Assembly: GCA_030750975.1 (NCBI GenBank)
Contig: JASMHC010000003.1
Location: 62,001 to 126,000, forward strand
Length of the DNA stretch: 64,000 bases
Source: Paracoccaceae bacterium
GTDB taxonomy: Bacteria > Pseudomonadota > Alphaproteobacteria > Rhodobacterales > Rhodobacteraceae
Direction of reading: 5' to 3'
This document shows, one piece after another, positions 17,121 through 25,646 of the stretch. Every line of letters begins with the position of its first letter. The stretch's first letter is position 1. Made by a program: the position numbers and the translations under genes. The notes under the pieces are model-generated. The model ran no database searches, had not been told where the DNA came from, and saw only the letters and a program-made list of their open reading frames with translations.

Positions 17121-19103
17121 ATGGCACAAGTCTCACTGACATTTCCTGACGGCAATTCGCGATCCTATGATGCAGGTGTCACCCCTGCCGAGGTCGCAGA
17201 AAGCATCTCCAAATCTCTGGCCAAAAAGGCCATCAGCGCCACTGTTGACGGGGTCCATTGGGACATGCAATGGCCGATTGATACCGATGCCAGCATCGCG
17301 CTGAACACGATCAAGGACAACGATGCCGAAGCGTTGGAGCTGATCCGCCATGACTGCGCCCATATCATGGCCCGCGCCGTGCAAGAGCTGTGGCCGTATG
17401 TCAAAGTCACCATCGGTCCGGTCATCGAAAACGGCTGGTACTACGACTTTGACCGTGAAGAGCCGTTCACGCCGGAAGATCTGGGCGCGATTGAAAAAAA
17501 GATGAAAGAGATCATCAACCGCCGTGACCCCGTGACCACCGAAGTGTGGGACCGCGACCGCGCGGTAAAATTCTATGAAGCGAATGGCGAACCCTATAAG
17601 GTTGAGCTGATCGAAGCCATCCCAGGGGATCAGCCGATCCGCATGTATTGGCATGGCCACTGGCAGGATCTCTGCCGCGGCCCGCATTTGCAGCACACCG
17701 GTCAGGTGCCTGCGGATGCGTTCAAACTGATGCGCGTCTCGGGCGCCTATTGGCGTGGCGACAGCAAAAACCAGATGCTGCAACGCATCTACGGCGTGGC
17801 CTTCAAAAACAAGGAAGACCTGCGCAAATACCTCAACTTTCTGGAAGAGGCCGAAAAACGCGACCACCGCAAGCTGGGCCGCGAAATGGACCTGTTTCAC
17901 ATGCAGGAAGAGGCCCCCGGTCAGGTCTTCTGGCACCCCAATGGCTGGACCATCTACACCGCCTTGCAGGATTACATGCGCCGCAAACAACGCGCTGGCG
18001 GATATAACGAGATCAACACCCCGCAAGTCGTTGACCGCAAACTATGGGAAGCCTCGGGCCACTGGGAAAAATACCAGCACCATATGTTCCTTGTGGAAGT
18101 CGACGAAAGCCGCGACGGCGAAAATGACGACGCCGCTGCGAAAAACCGCGATCACACCCGCATCAACGCGCTGAAGCCGATGAACTGCCCCTGCCACGTG
18201 CAGGTGTTCAATCAAGGCCTGAAATCCTATCGCGACCTGCCGCTTCGTCTGGCCGAGTTTGGCTCGTGCGCCCGGTTTGAACCTTCAGGCGCCTTGCACG
18301 GTATCATGCGGGTGCGTGGCTTTACCCAGGACGATGCGCATATCTTCTGCACTGAAGAACAAATTCAGGCAGAATGCGCCCGCTTCATCGATTTCCTTGC
18401 CAATATCTATGAAGAACTGGGCTTTCCCGAATTTGAAATCAAATTCGCCACCCGCCCGGAAAAACGTGTCGGAACCGATGAAAGTTGGGACTATGTCGAG
18501 GGGGCGCTGGAAAACGCGATCAAGGCCGTGGGCCGCGACTATACGCTGGAACCCGGCGATGGGGCCTTTTACGGCCCGAAACTCGATTTCTACCTGACCG
18601 ACGCCATTGGCCGCGTCTGGCAATGCGGCACCTTCCAGGTTGACCCGAACCTGCCCGAGCGTCTGGGCGCAAATTATATCGCGGCGGATGGTGACAAACA
18701 CCGCCCCTATATGCTGCACCGCGCCTGTCTTGGGTCTTTTGAACGGTTCATCGGCATCCTGATCGAGAACTGGGAAGGCAAGCTGCCGTTCTGGCTGGCC
18801 CCGCGTCAGGTGGTTGTCGCGGCGATCGTGTCGGACGCGGATGCCTATTGCCTTGAGGTGGTCGAGGCGCTGAAAGCCGCAGGCATCCGGGCCGAGGCGG
18901 ATCTGCGCAACGAAAAGATCAATTACAAGGTGCGCGAACACTCGGTCGGCAAGGTTCCGGTCATTCTGGCCTGCGGGATGAAAGAGGTGGAAGAACGCAC
19001 CGTTTCCGTCCGCCGTCTGGGGCAGAAACAGACCTCGGTCACTTTGCTGGACGAAATCGTGAGGTCGCTCACGCTTGAGGCCACACCGCCGGATCTTTTG
19101 TAA
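17121..19103 (+). CDS. thrS: Threonyl-tRNA synthetase
   Basis: The 660-residue protein has an N-terminal TGS domain (1-60), the editing domain with HDCAH (His77, His81), the class II catalytic core with [10 protein letters not shown] and [15 protein letters not shown], and a C-terminal anticodon-binding domain (about 550-650). It charges tRNA-Thr and removes mischarged serine. The start has a strong GAGGAGG site. A 13-bp hairpin at 19126-19155 follows the gene. Confidence 0.97.
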   Translation: MAQVSLTFPDGNSRSYDAGVTPAEVAESISKSLAKKAISATVDGVHWDMQWPIDTDASIALNTIKDNDAEALELIRHDCAHIMARAVQELWPYVKVTIGPVIENGWYYDFDREEPFTPEDLGAIEKKMKEIINRRDPVTTEVWDRDRAVKFYEANGEPYKVELIEAIPGDQPIRMYWHGHWQDLCRGPHLQHTGQVPADAFKLMRVSGAYWRGDSKNQMLQRIYGVAFKNKEDLRKYLNFLEEAEKRDHRKLGREMDLFHMQEEAPGQVFWHPNGWTIYTALQDYMRRKQRAGGYNEINTPQVVDRKLWEASGHWEKYQHHMFLVEVDESRDGENDDAAAKNRDHTRINALKPMNCPCHVQVFNQGLKSYRDLPLRLAEFGSCARFEPSGALHGIMRVRGFTQDDAHIFCTEEQIQAECARFIDFLANIYEELGFPEFEIKFATRPEKRVGTDESWDYVEGALENAIKAVGRDYTLEPGDGAFYGPKLDFYLTDAIGRVWQCGTFQVDPNLPERLGANYIAADGDKHRPYMLHRACLGSFERFIGILIENWEGKLPFWLAPRQVVVAAIVSDADAYCLEVVEALKAAGIRAEADLRNEKINYKVREHSVGKVPVILACGMKEVEERTVSVRRLGQKQTSVTLLDEIVRSLTLEATPPDLL

Positions 19104-19125
19104 CAATTCGCCGGTTTATGCATGA

Positions 19126-19155
19126 CAGGGCGTCGGGGATCCCCCCGGCGCCCTG
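19126..19155 (+). terminator. GC-rich hairpin after thrS
   Basis: CAGGGCGTCGGGG (19126-19138) pairs with CCCCGGCGCCCTG (19143-19155) through 13 pairs including one G-T. It is followed by AAATATATG rather than a T run, so it may end thrS transcription only partially. It separates thrS from the bufferin operon. Confidence 0.6.
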
Positions 19156-19252
19156 AAATATATGTGCCATCCGCATGTTTTCCGGTCACGCGCCATAACG
19201 CAGCCGTGAAGCACACTCTCGTGAGTGGAAGGTTACTGGCTGGTCTCGCTAG

Positions 19253-19302
19253 GGTTTCCCTACCGCCGATCTGGCGGCTTAGTTTGTCATAAGAGGGAAA
19301 CC
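19253..19302 (+). promoter_or_regulatory. Leader hairpin covering the bufA1 ribosome binding site
   Basis: GGTTTCCCT (19253-19261) is perfectly complementary to AGGGAAACC (19294-19302), which contains the bufA1 Shine-Dalgarno sequence (GAGGGA, 19293-19298) immediately before the ATG at 19304. A second stem CCGCC (19263-19267)/GGCGG (19273-19277) is nested inside. In this fold the ribosome site is fully paired, which suggests translational control of the precursor. Confidence 0.65.
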
Positions 19303-19303
19303 A

Positions 19304-19612
19304 ATGTCCAAAACCATCAAAACCGCCGCAATTGCCGCATCTGTCGCCGCCGCGCTGGTCAGCCAGACCGCCACTGCATCGGCCGACGAAAACAACAAAG
19401 AGAAATGCTTTGGCGTGGCCCTGGCCGGTCAAAACGACTGCGCCGCAGGGCCGGGCACCACCTGCGCCGGAACATCGACCGTAGATTATCAGGGCAATTC
19501 CTGGTCGTTTGTCGATGCGGGCACCTGCACGGATATCAAAATCGAAGACATGGGCGATGGTATCGTGCGGATGGGTTCGCTTGTCGCGCTTGAACGTGAC
19601 GTGCCAATGTAA
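19304..19612 (+). CDS. bufA1: Bufferin precursor peptide BufA1 (DUF2282), copper-binding RiPP
   Basis: The 102-residue precursor has a signal peptide (about 1-27) and a core with four conserved cysteines (35, 46, 54, 75) in segments [20 protein letters not shown] and DAGTCTD. DUF2282 proteins are the BufA1 bufferins. Their core cysteines are modified by a DUF692/MNIO enzyme to copper-chelating heterocycles, and the peptide acts in the periplasm to buffer metal. The gene is followed by bufB, bufC and a DoxX gene, the standard order. A strong hairpin separates it from bufB. Confidence 0.9.
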   Translation: MSKTIKTAAIAASVAAALVSQTATASADENNKEKCFGVALAGQNDCAAGPGTTCAGTSTVDYQGNSWSFVDAGTCTDIKIEDMGDGIVRMGSLVALERDVPM

Positions 19613-19627
19613 TTCAGCGCCTTGTCG

Positions 19628-19654
19628 AAACCCCGTCAAAGCAGGACGGGGTTT
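19628..19654 (+). terminator. Intercistronic hairpin between bufA1 and bufB
   Basis: AAACCCCGTC (19628-19637) pairs perfectly with GACGGGGTTT (19645-19654) over a 7-base loop, followed by CACCTCATTTTC. It is placed to act as a partial terminator or a 3' mRNA stabiliser, giving more precursor than modifying enzyme, as is common in RiPP operons. Confidence 0.7.
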
Positions 19655-19681
19655 CACCTCATTTTCTGACGGAAAGAAAAC

Positions 19682-20527
19682 ATGCTGGACCAGACCGCCA
19701 ATTTGCCCCCCTTGCCCGGTGTCGGCTATAAGCCGCAGCATTACTCTGGCATCCTGCAAAACGCCAAACCGGTTGACTGGCTGGAAATCCATGCCGAAAA
19801 CTATATGGGGGATGGCGGGCGTCCTTTGGCGCAGCTGCGCTATCTGTCCGAACGATTTCCGATTTCTGTCCACGGTGTCGGCCTGTCCATCGGCGGTGAA
19901 GCCCCGCTGGACCGTGACCACCTTGAGCGCCTGAAACATCTTTGCGACTGGCTGAACCCCGCCAGTTTTTCCGAGCATCTGGCATGGTCCACCCATGACA
20001 GCCACTTCCTGAACGATCTGTTGCCCCTGCCCTATACCAAAGCCACCCTTGCGCGCGTTGCCGATCACATCGACCAACTGCAAGAGCTGTTGGGGCGGCA
20101 GATCCTTTTGGAAAACCCGTCCAGCTATCTGGCTTTCGCCGAAAGCACCTATGAAGAGCCGGAGTTTCTGGACGAAATCGCCCGCCGCACCGGATGCGGG
20201 CTGTTGCTGGACGTGAACAACGTGTTCGTCTCGGCCGTCAACCTGAACATGGACCCCCGCGCCTATATCGATGCTTTCGCCCTGCAACGGGTTGGGGAAA
20301 TCCATCTGGGCGGTCATGACGAGGATCAGGATGAACACGGTGCCCCGTTGCTGATCGACAGCCATGGCCGCGAAGTGGCCGATCCGGTCTGGGCGTTGCT
20401 GGATTACACCCTGGCCCGATCCGGCCCCAAACCACTGCTGATCGAATGGGACAACGACGTCCCCGACTGGCCGGTCTTGCAGGCCGAGACTGCCCGCGCC
20501 GCACAAGCGTTAGAGCTTGTGACATGA
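19682..20527 (+). CDS. bufB: MNIO enzyme BufB (DUF692), bufferin maturase
   Basis: The 281-residue protein is a DUF692/MNIO family TIM-barrel iron oxidase. The metal-ligand and signature segments are all present in order: [57 protein letters not shown] and LIEWDNDVP. Members modify cysteines of RiPP precursors with oxygen and a multinuclear iron centre. Being next to a DUF2282 precursor makes bufferin maturation the obvious role. The last four bases overlap bufC. Confidence 0.92.
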   Translation: MLDQTANLPPLPGVGYKPQHYSGILQNAKPVDWLEIHAENYMGDGGRPLAQLRYLSERFPISVHGVGLSIGGEAPLDRDHLERLKHLCDWLNPASFSEHLAWSTHDSHFLNDLLPLPYTKATLARVADHIDQLQELLGRQILLENPSSYLAFAESTYEEPEFLDEIARRTGCGLLLDVNNVFVSAVNLNMDPRAYIDAFALQRVGEIHLGGHDEDQDEHGAPLLIDSHGREVADPVWALLDYTLARSGPKPLLIEWDNDVPDWPVLQAETARAAQALELVT

Positions 20528-21273
20528 TCGTATCGCAATCCTCCTTCCACGCGGCCCTGCGCCAACCTTCGGACCCGATCCCCATGGGGTTGCATGGCAC
20601 CGATGGCCACCCCGCCGGGCGCCGGTTCAACGTCTATCGCAACAATGTCGCCACCTCGCTGATGGATGCGCTGGCCACCGGGTTTCCGGTGATCGCCAAG
20701 CTGCTGGGCGATGCGAATTTCAAGAACCTCGCGCGGGATTACCAATGGCAAAACCCGCCCAAGTCCCCGTTGATGATGAAATACGGCGCAGGGTTTGCGG
20801 ATTTTCTTCTCACACATCCCGCGCTGGGCAATATCCCCTATCTTGGGGATGTTGCCCGTTTGGAATATGCGTTGCGCCTGTCCTATCACGCCGCTGATAG
20901 CGCGGATTTTGATGCAAACCGGCTGCAAACCGATCAATTGCCAAATGCAACCTTTTCGCTTGCGCCTTCGGTTCAACTGGTCAGCTCGGCCTATCCGATC
21001 CTTGGCATCTGGCGGATGAACACCCATGAAGGTGCCGCCAAGCCCAAAGCCAAATCTGAAACCGTAGCGATTTTCCGCCCCGGTTTTGATCCGCAACCGG
21101 AAGAGATTACGCCCGCCGATGCGGCGATGCTTTCATCGCTGCAAAACGGCGAGGTGCTGGAAACCGCCCTGTCCAAGGCTCAGCGCATCGACCCCGATCA
21201 TGATTTCGCGCACATCCTAAGCCGCCTGTTGGCCGGTGGCGCCATCGCTGACATTCACCTGCCGGAGACCTGA
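20524..21273 (+). CDS. bufC: BufC, DUF2063 RiPP partner protein
   Basis: Starting at the ATG overlapping the bufB stop, the product has 249 residues. The N-terminal half fits the DUF2063 (putative DNA-binding) family with [18 protein letters not shown] and [10 protein letters not shown], and the C-terminal half is a mixed alpha/beta domain. Proteins of this family are the partner subunits of MNIO enzymes; the N-terminal part is thought to bind the precursor leader. The DNA-binding label is historical. It ends one base before the DoxX start codon. Confidence 0.88.
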   Translation: MIVSQSSFHAALRQPSDPIPMGLHGTDGHPAGRRFNVYRNNVATSLMDALATGFPVIAKLLGDANFKNLARDYQWQNPPKSPLMMKYGAGFADFLLTHPALGNIPYLGDVARLEYALRLSYHAADSADFDANRLQTDQLPNATFSLAPSVQLVSSAYPILGIWRMNTHEGAAKPKAKSETVAIFRPGFDPQPEEITPADAAMLSSLQNGEVLETALSKAQRIDPDHDFAHILSRLLAGGAIADIHLPET

Positions 21274-21274
21274 C

Positions 21275-21850
21275 ATGCCCAACCCGATCACCCGACTGAA
21301 CACCCTTGCCCAACCCTTGGGCGCATTGGACGATCTTGTGCCAAGCCTGGCCCGTCTGGTCTTTGCCTCGGTCCTTCTGACCTATTTCTGGGCGTCCGGC
21401 CTGACCAAGCTGGGCGACGGTATCCTTGGCATTTTTCAGCCCTCGGTCGGGGCCTATGCGCAAATCTTCCCAAAAGTGACCGAGGCTGTGCTTTATGACA
21501 CCTCGCAACTGTCCCTATGGCACTGGCTGGTCGTCATGGCAGGCACCTGGGCCGAATTCATCCTGCCCGCGCTGATCCTTGTTGGATTGCTGACCCGCTA
21601 TGCCGCGCTTGGGATGATCGGCTTCATCACGGTGCAATCCCTGACCGATCTTTACGGACATGGCGTGATCGAACACGCGCCGACGGTTGGCAAGCTGTTT
21701 GACCGCATTCCCAATGGCGTCATCCTTGATCAAAGGTTGCTGTGGGTCTTTTTGCTGCTGGTTCTGGTGATCAAAGGCGGAGGCCTTCTGTCTCTGGACC
21801 AGCTGTTCAGAAATGCGCCTTCGGCTCGTCCGGTTTCCCAGCCGCAATAG
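21275..21850 (+). CDS. DoxX-family membrane protein (BufD-like)
   Basis: The 191-residue protein has four membrane helices, with characteristic DoxX segments LLTYFWASGLTKLGDG and a loop ending in HWLVVMAGTWAEFILP. DoxX proteins commonly close bufferin and other MNIO operons, where they are supposed to handle reducing equivalents or assist export. Its start is one base after the bufC stop. The 3' end overlaps an opposing membrane-protein gene by 44 bp. Confidence 0.88.
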   Translation: MPNPITRLNTLAQPLGALDDLVPSLARLVFASVLLTYFWASGLTKLGDGILGIFQPSVGAYAQIFPKVTEAVLYDTSQLSLWHWLVVMAGTWAEFILPALILVGLLTRYAALGMIGFITVQSLTDLYGHGVIEHAPTVGKLFDRIPNGVILDQRLLWVFLLLVLVIKGGGLLSLDQLFRNAPSARPVSQPQ

Positions 21851-22175
21851 CCAGAACACCGCCCAATGCGGACATGGCAATCGGGAACATCGTGAAGACG
21901 TTGAACCCGAAGCCGTTATACATCAGCCCGGCGGATGCCAGCAAAAGCACACCGCCCCACAACGCCCTGATCCGCGCCATTGCGCCACCGGCAATCGCCA
22001 GCATCGGGGCGGTCAGGCTTGTGACACGGATCAGACCGGGATCCGCGACCTGTTCGGCCAGACCTTCAATTTCGCCGAAACGGGCCACGGCCTCGGTATA
22101 GCCATAGCCGAAAAACCCGACGATCATGCCGATAAGCCCGCCGATAATGCCCAAAACAAGCGCCGCGCTCCGCAT
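21807..22175 (-). CDS. Small four-helix membrane protein, unknown family
   Basis: The 122-residue product has hydrophobic segments near 3-22, 58-70, 74-88 and 94-112, with the loop FGEIEGLAEQVADPG. No family is recognised. Small membrane proteins with this GIIGGLIGMIVG start resemble DUF4064-type proteins, but the match is weak. It lies 3 bp downstream of the ArsC-like gene in the same direction and overlaps the DoxX gene tail on the other strand. Confidence 0.65.
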   Translation of the reverse strand: MRSAALVLGIIGGLIGMIVGFFGYGYTEAVARFGEIEGLAEQVADPGLIRVTSLTAPMLAIAGGAMARIRALWGGVLLLASAGLMYNGFGFNVFTMFPIAMSALGGVLAIAAGKPDEPKAHF

Positions 22176-22178
22176 CTG

Positions 22179-22496
22179 TTAAACTCCGGCCAATGCGGCC
22201 TGAACCGTGGCGGTCCAGCCCAGATAATAGGTGCCGCCCACCTTGATCAGCGGCCGTTTCATCAATGTCGGATGATCCTGCAACAACGCCAAAGGCGGGC
22301 GTTTCCGCTGTTTCTCGTCCAGCATCCGCCAAGTGGTTGAGCGCGTATTTACCAGCTTTTCGCCAAAAATCCCCAGCGCTTCGGACAAGACATCCGGCGG
22401 AACACCATCCGCCCTGACATCAACAAATTCCGCATCGGGCAGCGCTTTTCTGGCCCTTCGACAGGTGTCGCACGTGGTAAGACCGTATAATATCAT
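22179..22496 (-). CDS. ArsC/Spx-family reductase-like protein (YffB type)
   Basis: The 105-residue thioredoxin-fold protein begins with ILYGLTTCDTCRRARKAL and has the family segment MLDEKQRKRP followed by HPTLMKRPLIKVGG. YffB-type members are glutathione-linked reductases rather than proven arsenate reductases; the active cysteine is the first of the CDTC pair. It is co-directional with the small membrane protein. The substrate is unknown. Confidence 0.88.
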   Translation of the reverse strand: MILYGLTTCDTCRRARKALPDAEFVDVRADGVPPDVLSEALGIFGEKLVNTRSTTWRMLDEKQRKRPPLALLQDHPTLMKRPLIKVGGTYYLGWTATVQAALAGV

Positions 22497-22663
22497 GGTA
22501 ATTCCGCCACAGTTTCCAGCTATCTAGTCATTCGCAGGCCGAATGCGAAGGGTTTGGGGTAACTTTTCCAATTCTCGTGTAACCTTCGCCTCGGAACTTT
22601 CGAAGACTCAGACGACCGACTTGACTACCTCACTTCCGGGCGACTTTGTGAAGCGGATTTACC

Positions 22664-22688
22664 ATGCCGCCGCATGGTGTGGCGGCAT
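22664..22688 (+). promoter_or_regulatory. Leader hairpin of the cold-shock mRNA
   Basis: ATGCCGCC (22664-22671) pairs perfectly with GGCGGCAT (22681-22688) over a 9-base loop, 25 bp upstream of the cold-shock ATG and with no T run. It sits in a gap of over 200 bp before the gene. Cold-shock mRNAs usually carry long structured leaders that respond to temperature, so this is a likely part of one. Confidence 0.55.
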
Positions 22689-22712
22689 CCAAATAATGTT
22701 GGAGATATCCAT

Positions 22713-22919
22713 ATGCCCACAGGAACCGTGAAGTGGTTCAACACCACCAAAGGATACGGCTTCATTGCACCGGATGATGGCGGCAAAGATGTGTTCGTGC
22801 ACATTTCCGCAGTCGAGCGTTCGGGTCTGACCGGTCTGGCTGACAATGAAAAGGTCAGCTTTGAAATGCGCGAAGGACGTGACGGCCGTCAAATGGCCAG
22901 CGACCTTGAGAAAATCTAA
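22713..22919 (+). CDS. Cold-shock domain protein (CspA family)
   Basis: The 68-residue protein starts at the ATG after TTGGAG and has both nucleic-acid binding motifs, KGYGFIAPDD (RNP1) and DVFVHIS (RNP2). These proteins bind single-stranded RNA and prevent secondary structure, often at low temperature. It stands alone, with a long structured leader before it and a GCGTTTCG repeat plus terminator after it. Confidence 0.95.
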   Translation: MPTGTVKWFNTTKGYGFIAPDDGGKDVFVHISAVERSGLTGLADNEKVSFEMREGRDGRQMASDLEKI

Positions 22920-22920
22920 G

Positions 22921-23028
22921 GCGTTTCGCCAAAAAACCGAGACATAGGCAAAGTTGCGAAATGCGCAAAACCTGTTGGGGGGTGCGCATTTCGAACCTAA
23001 CCGGTTTCTTTGGTCAATCTCGAAACGC
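22921..23028. repeat. Nested inverted repeat with GCGTTTCG/CGAAACGC ends
   Basis: The element starts one base behind the cold-shock stop codon with GCGTTTCG (22921-22928) and ends with CGAAACGC (23021-23028). Inside, GCGAAATGCGCA (22956-22967) pairs with TGCGCATTTCGA (22983-22994) in 11 of 12 positions. It resembles the repeat at 12652-12695. Confidence 0.6.
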
Positions 23029-23044
23029 ATCAGGCGAACGGATC

Positions 23045-23068
23045 GCGGCGGGGTTTCCCGCCGCTTTT
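23045..23068 (+). terminator. Rho-independent terminator after the cold-shock gene
   Basis: GCGGCGGG (23045-23052) pairs with CCCGCCGC (23057-23064) around a 4-base loop and is followed by TTTTCATTT. It lies between the plus-strand cold-shock gene and the converging manC gene. Confidence 0.8.
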
Positions 23069-23078
23069 CATTTCGGGG

Positions 23079-24521
23079 TCAGCCTTTGGCCCCCTGCCCG
23101 CGCGAATAAACATCCTCGTACCGAATGATGTCATCCTCGCCCAGGTAGGTGCCGGTCTGCACCTCGATCAGCACCATCGGAACCTTACCGGGGTTTTCCA
23201 TCCGGTGCACCGCGCCCAGCGGGATATAGACGCTTTCATTTTCCGTCACCAGCTTCACCTCGTCATCGACAGTTACCTTGGCGGTGCCCTCGACCACGAT
23301 CCAGTGCTCGGCCCGATGGTGATGGCTTTGCAGCGAAAGCGAAGCGCCCGGGTTCACCACGATCCGTTTGACCTGAAAGCGGTCGCCAAGGATCAGGGTT
23401 TCAAACTGTCCCCATGGGCGGAAATCAATCGGCAGGGTTTCAGCCTGCGTGGCCCCTTTGGCCTTCAGCGCCGTCACCGCCTGTTTCACATCCTGCCCGC
23501 GTGACATATCGGCGATCAGAACCGCATCCTGCATTGCCACCGCGATCAGGTTTTCCACCCCCAGCCCGACCAGCTGAAGATCATCGGATTCCGAACGCAA
23601 CAGCGAATTGCGGCAGTCAATCGCCGTGACCGGACCCGAGGTGACTACATCGCCGCCTTCCAGCTCGTGGACAGCGCTCCAGCTACCAAGATCGGACCAC
23701 ATGCCCGAATAGGGCACGACCGACAGGTTCGCGGCCTTCTCCATCACCGCATAATCGACCGAGATATCCTCGACCGCGTCCCACGGTTCCTGCGCCAAAC
23801 GCAGGAACCCAAGATCGGCCTCGGCCCCGTCCACAGCTTCGCGCACCTTCTGTGTCATTCCGTTGGCATGGCTCTCGAACGCGGCGATCACATCGGACAC
23901 GCGAAACAGGAAGATACCGGCATTCCACAGAAAGCTGCCATCGGCCACCATGTCCTTGGCCCGTTCAAGATCAGGCTTTTCAACAAAGGCATCCAACACC
24001 ACGGCAGAACCGGCTTCATCCGGTGGCGCGCTGAGTTTCAGATAGCCAAAGCCGGTTTCCGGATGGGTCGGCGTGATGCCAAAAGTAACCAGCTGCCCCG
24101 ATTGTGCCGCCGCAATGCCCTGCGCGACCGCGGCATGAAAACGCCCGTCTTCGCGGATTACGTGATCCGAGGGCGCGACCAGCATCATCGCATCGGGATC
24201 CTTCGCCGCGATATGCAGCGCCGCTGCCAGCACCGCAGGCCCGGTATTACGCCCTTGCGGCTCGATTAAAACCGCGCCGGGATCAATGCCGATTTCCTGC
24301 AATTGTTCGACCACGACAAAACGGAAATCCGAATTGGTCATGATCACAGGCGGCTGGAATTCCGTATCCCCGACTTGCCCCGTCAGCCGCTTGGCGCTGG
24401 ACTGGTAAAGCGTGTCTTCGCCGACCAGCGAAACAAACTGCTTGGGAAAGCTTTTCCGGCTAAGCGGCCACAAGCGGGTGCCAGAGCCGCCACACAGGAT
24501 AACAGGGTATAAATCGGACAT
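23079..24521 (-). CDS. manC: Mannose-1-phosphate guanylyltransferase / mannose-6-phosphate isomerase
   Basis: The chosen ATG (24521) gives a 480-residue bifunctional protein. The N-terminal nucleotidyltransferase has GGSGTRLWPLSRKSFPKQF and the lysine signature FVEKPD. The C-terminal cupin-type isomerase has the metal site SHHHRAEHWIVVEGTAKV. It makes GDP-mannose for exopolysaccharide or O-antigen. It is a single gene here with no other sugar genes adjoining. Confidence 0.95.
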   Translation of the reverse strand: MSDLYPVILCGGSGTRLWPLSRKSFPKQFVSLVGEDTLYQSSAKRLTGQVGDTEFQPPVIMTNSDFRFVVVEQLQEIGIDPGAVLIEPQGRNTGPAVLAAALHIAAKDPDAMMLVAPSDHVIREDGRFHAAVAQGIAAAQSGQLVTFGITPTHPETGFGYLKLSAPPDEAGSAVVLDAFVEKPDLERAKDMVADGSFLWNAGIFLFRVSDVIAAFESHANGMTQKVREAVDGAEADLGFLRLAQEPWDAVEDISVDYAVMEKAANLSVVPYSGMWSDLGSWSAVHELEGGDVVTSGPVTAIDCRNSLLRSESDDLQLVGLGVENLIAVAMQDAVLIADMSRGQDVKQAVTALKAKGATQAETLPIDFRPWGQFETLILGDRFQVKRIVVNPGASLSLQSHHHRAEHWIVVEGTAKVTVDDEVKLVTENESVYIPLGAVHRMENPGKVPMVLIEVQTGTYLGEDDIIRYEDVYSRGQGAKG

Positions 24522-24633
24522 AGTAAACTCGGGTGTTAGGAACAATGCATGTGTCTGCCGCGATACTTTATAGATATGCAGAACAATTCTAAGGTTAATT
24601 TCAGGTAAATTCTGGGCCGCAATTCATTATTGC

Positions 24634-25059
24634 CTATTCGGTGATCTGCAAGCTTTCAAGATAGTTTGCCACCGCAAGCAGCAATTTCGGGGTCGGCGTG
24701 ACCACCCCTTCGCCGGTTTCCAGAAGCACGTTGTCACCCACCAGAAGCGGGCCGAATTCGGGCATGGCGTCGCTGGAATTCTCGCCCCGGACATAACCGT
24801 CAATATGCGACAGCACCGCCACTCGCGGGAATTCTCCGCCATTGTTCAGCGAAAGGCGCGTCAAATCCGTTGGCGGCGAAAACAGCTCGGACGCAAGCGG
24901 CCCGTCGCCCTGACCACCGGTGCCGTGGCACATCACGCAATTCTGGTTATAGACCGCTCGGCCAGACGCAGGCGGCCATTCGATCAGGGTACAGGCCCCC
25001 AAAATGGCCAGAACGCCCATCGCCAGTGCGGCCGTGCGCAGTGATACCGGGTTGTTCAT
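24634..25059 (-). CDS. Lipoprotein cytochrome c
   Basis: The 141-residue protein has a lipoprotein signal (lipobox LGAC, Cys23) and a single heme site CVMCHG with a following GxGDGP segment. A distal methionine is available in SDAMPEFGPLL. It would be a periplasm-facing monoheme cytochrome held to a membrane by lipid. It is a single gene; its redox partner is not evident. Confidence 0.88.
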   Translation of the reverse strand: MNNPVSLRTAALAMGVLAILGACTLIEWPPASGRAVYNQNCVMCHGTGGQGDGPLASELFSPPTDLTRLSLNNGGEFPRVAVLSHIDGYVRGENSSDAMPEFGPLLVGDNVLLETGEGVVTPTPKLLLAVANYLESLQITE

Positions 25060-25184
25060 CCTGCTCTCCTCGGTGTTTTTATCGTTGATTTATTGTTCAT
25101 CCCAAAGCGCCCCACCTTGATCTTGAGCAATCAAACGGCAAGTCTTCCACCCAAAGCTTAACGCACAATCAAACGAGTAGGCAA

Positions 25185-25628
25185 ATGAGTTCCAACCTAA
25201 GCTACGCCCTGATCATGACCGCAGCCGGGATCGGCATTCCTGTGCTTGCCGCGATGAATGCCGCCCTTGGGCAGAAAATCGGCTCTCCTGTTACCGCCGC
25301 GGCCGTTCTGTTCACCGTTGCCGTACTTGCCGCGTGGGGTCTGGCGGCCGCCTTCGGGTTTCAGGGAATGTCCAAGCTGGCCATCGCCCCGAAATATCTG
25401 TTTCTCGCGGGGGTGCTGGTTCTGTTCTACGTTCTGTCGATCACCTTCGTCGCACCGAAATTCGGCGTCGGAAACGCGGTGTTCTTCGTTCTGGTCGGGC
25501 AGATCATCAGCGCCGCGCTGATCGACCATTTCGGCCTGTTTGGTGCCGCTGTCACCCAAATCAGCGTCAGCCGGGCCATAGGGCTGGGCATGATGGTTGG
25601 CGGGATCGGTCTGACGCGCCTGACCTGA
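25185..25628 (+). CDS. DMT superfamily membrane protein (YdcZ/DUF606-like)
   Basis: The 147-residue protein has five hydrophobic segments and the YdcZ pattern AAGIGIPVLAAMNAALGQKIGS at its start and AVFFVLVGQIISAALIDHFG in the middle. Half-size members of the drug/metabolite transporter superfamily act as dimers. The substrate is unknown. It reads away from the lipoprotein cytochrome gene across a 125-bp gap. Confidence 0.85.
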   Translation: MSSNLSYALIMTAAGIGIPVLAAMNAALGQKIGSPVTAAAVLFTVAVLAAWGLAAAFGFQGMSKLAIAPKYLFLAGVLVLFYVLSITFVAPKFGVGNAVFFVLVGQIISAALIDHFGLFGAAVTQISVSRAIGLGMMVGGIGLTRLT

Positions 25629-25646
25629 GATCACGCTGATCCGAGG

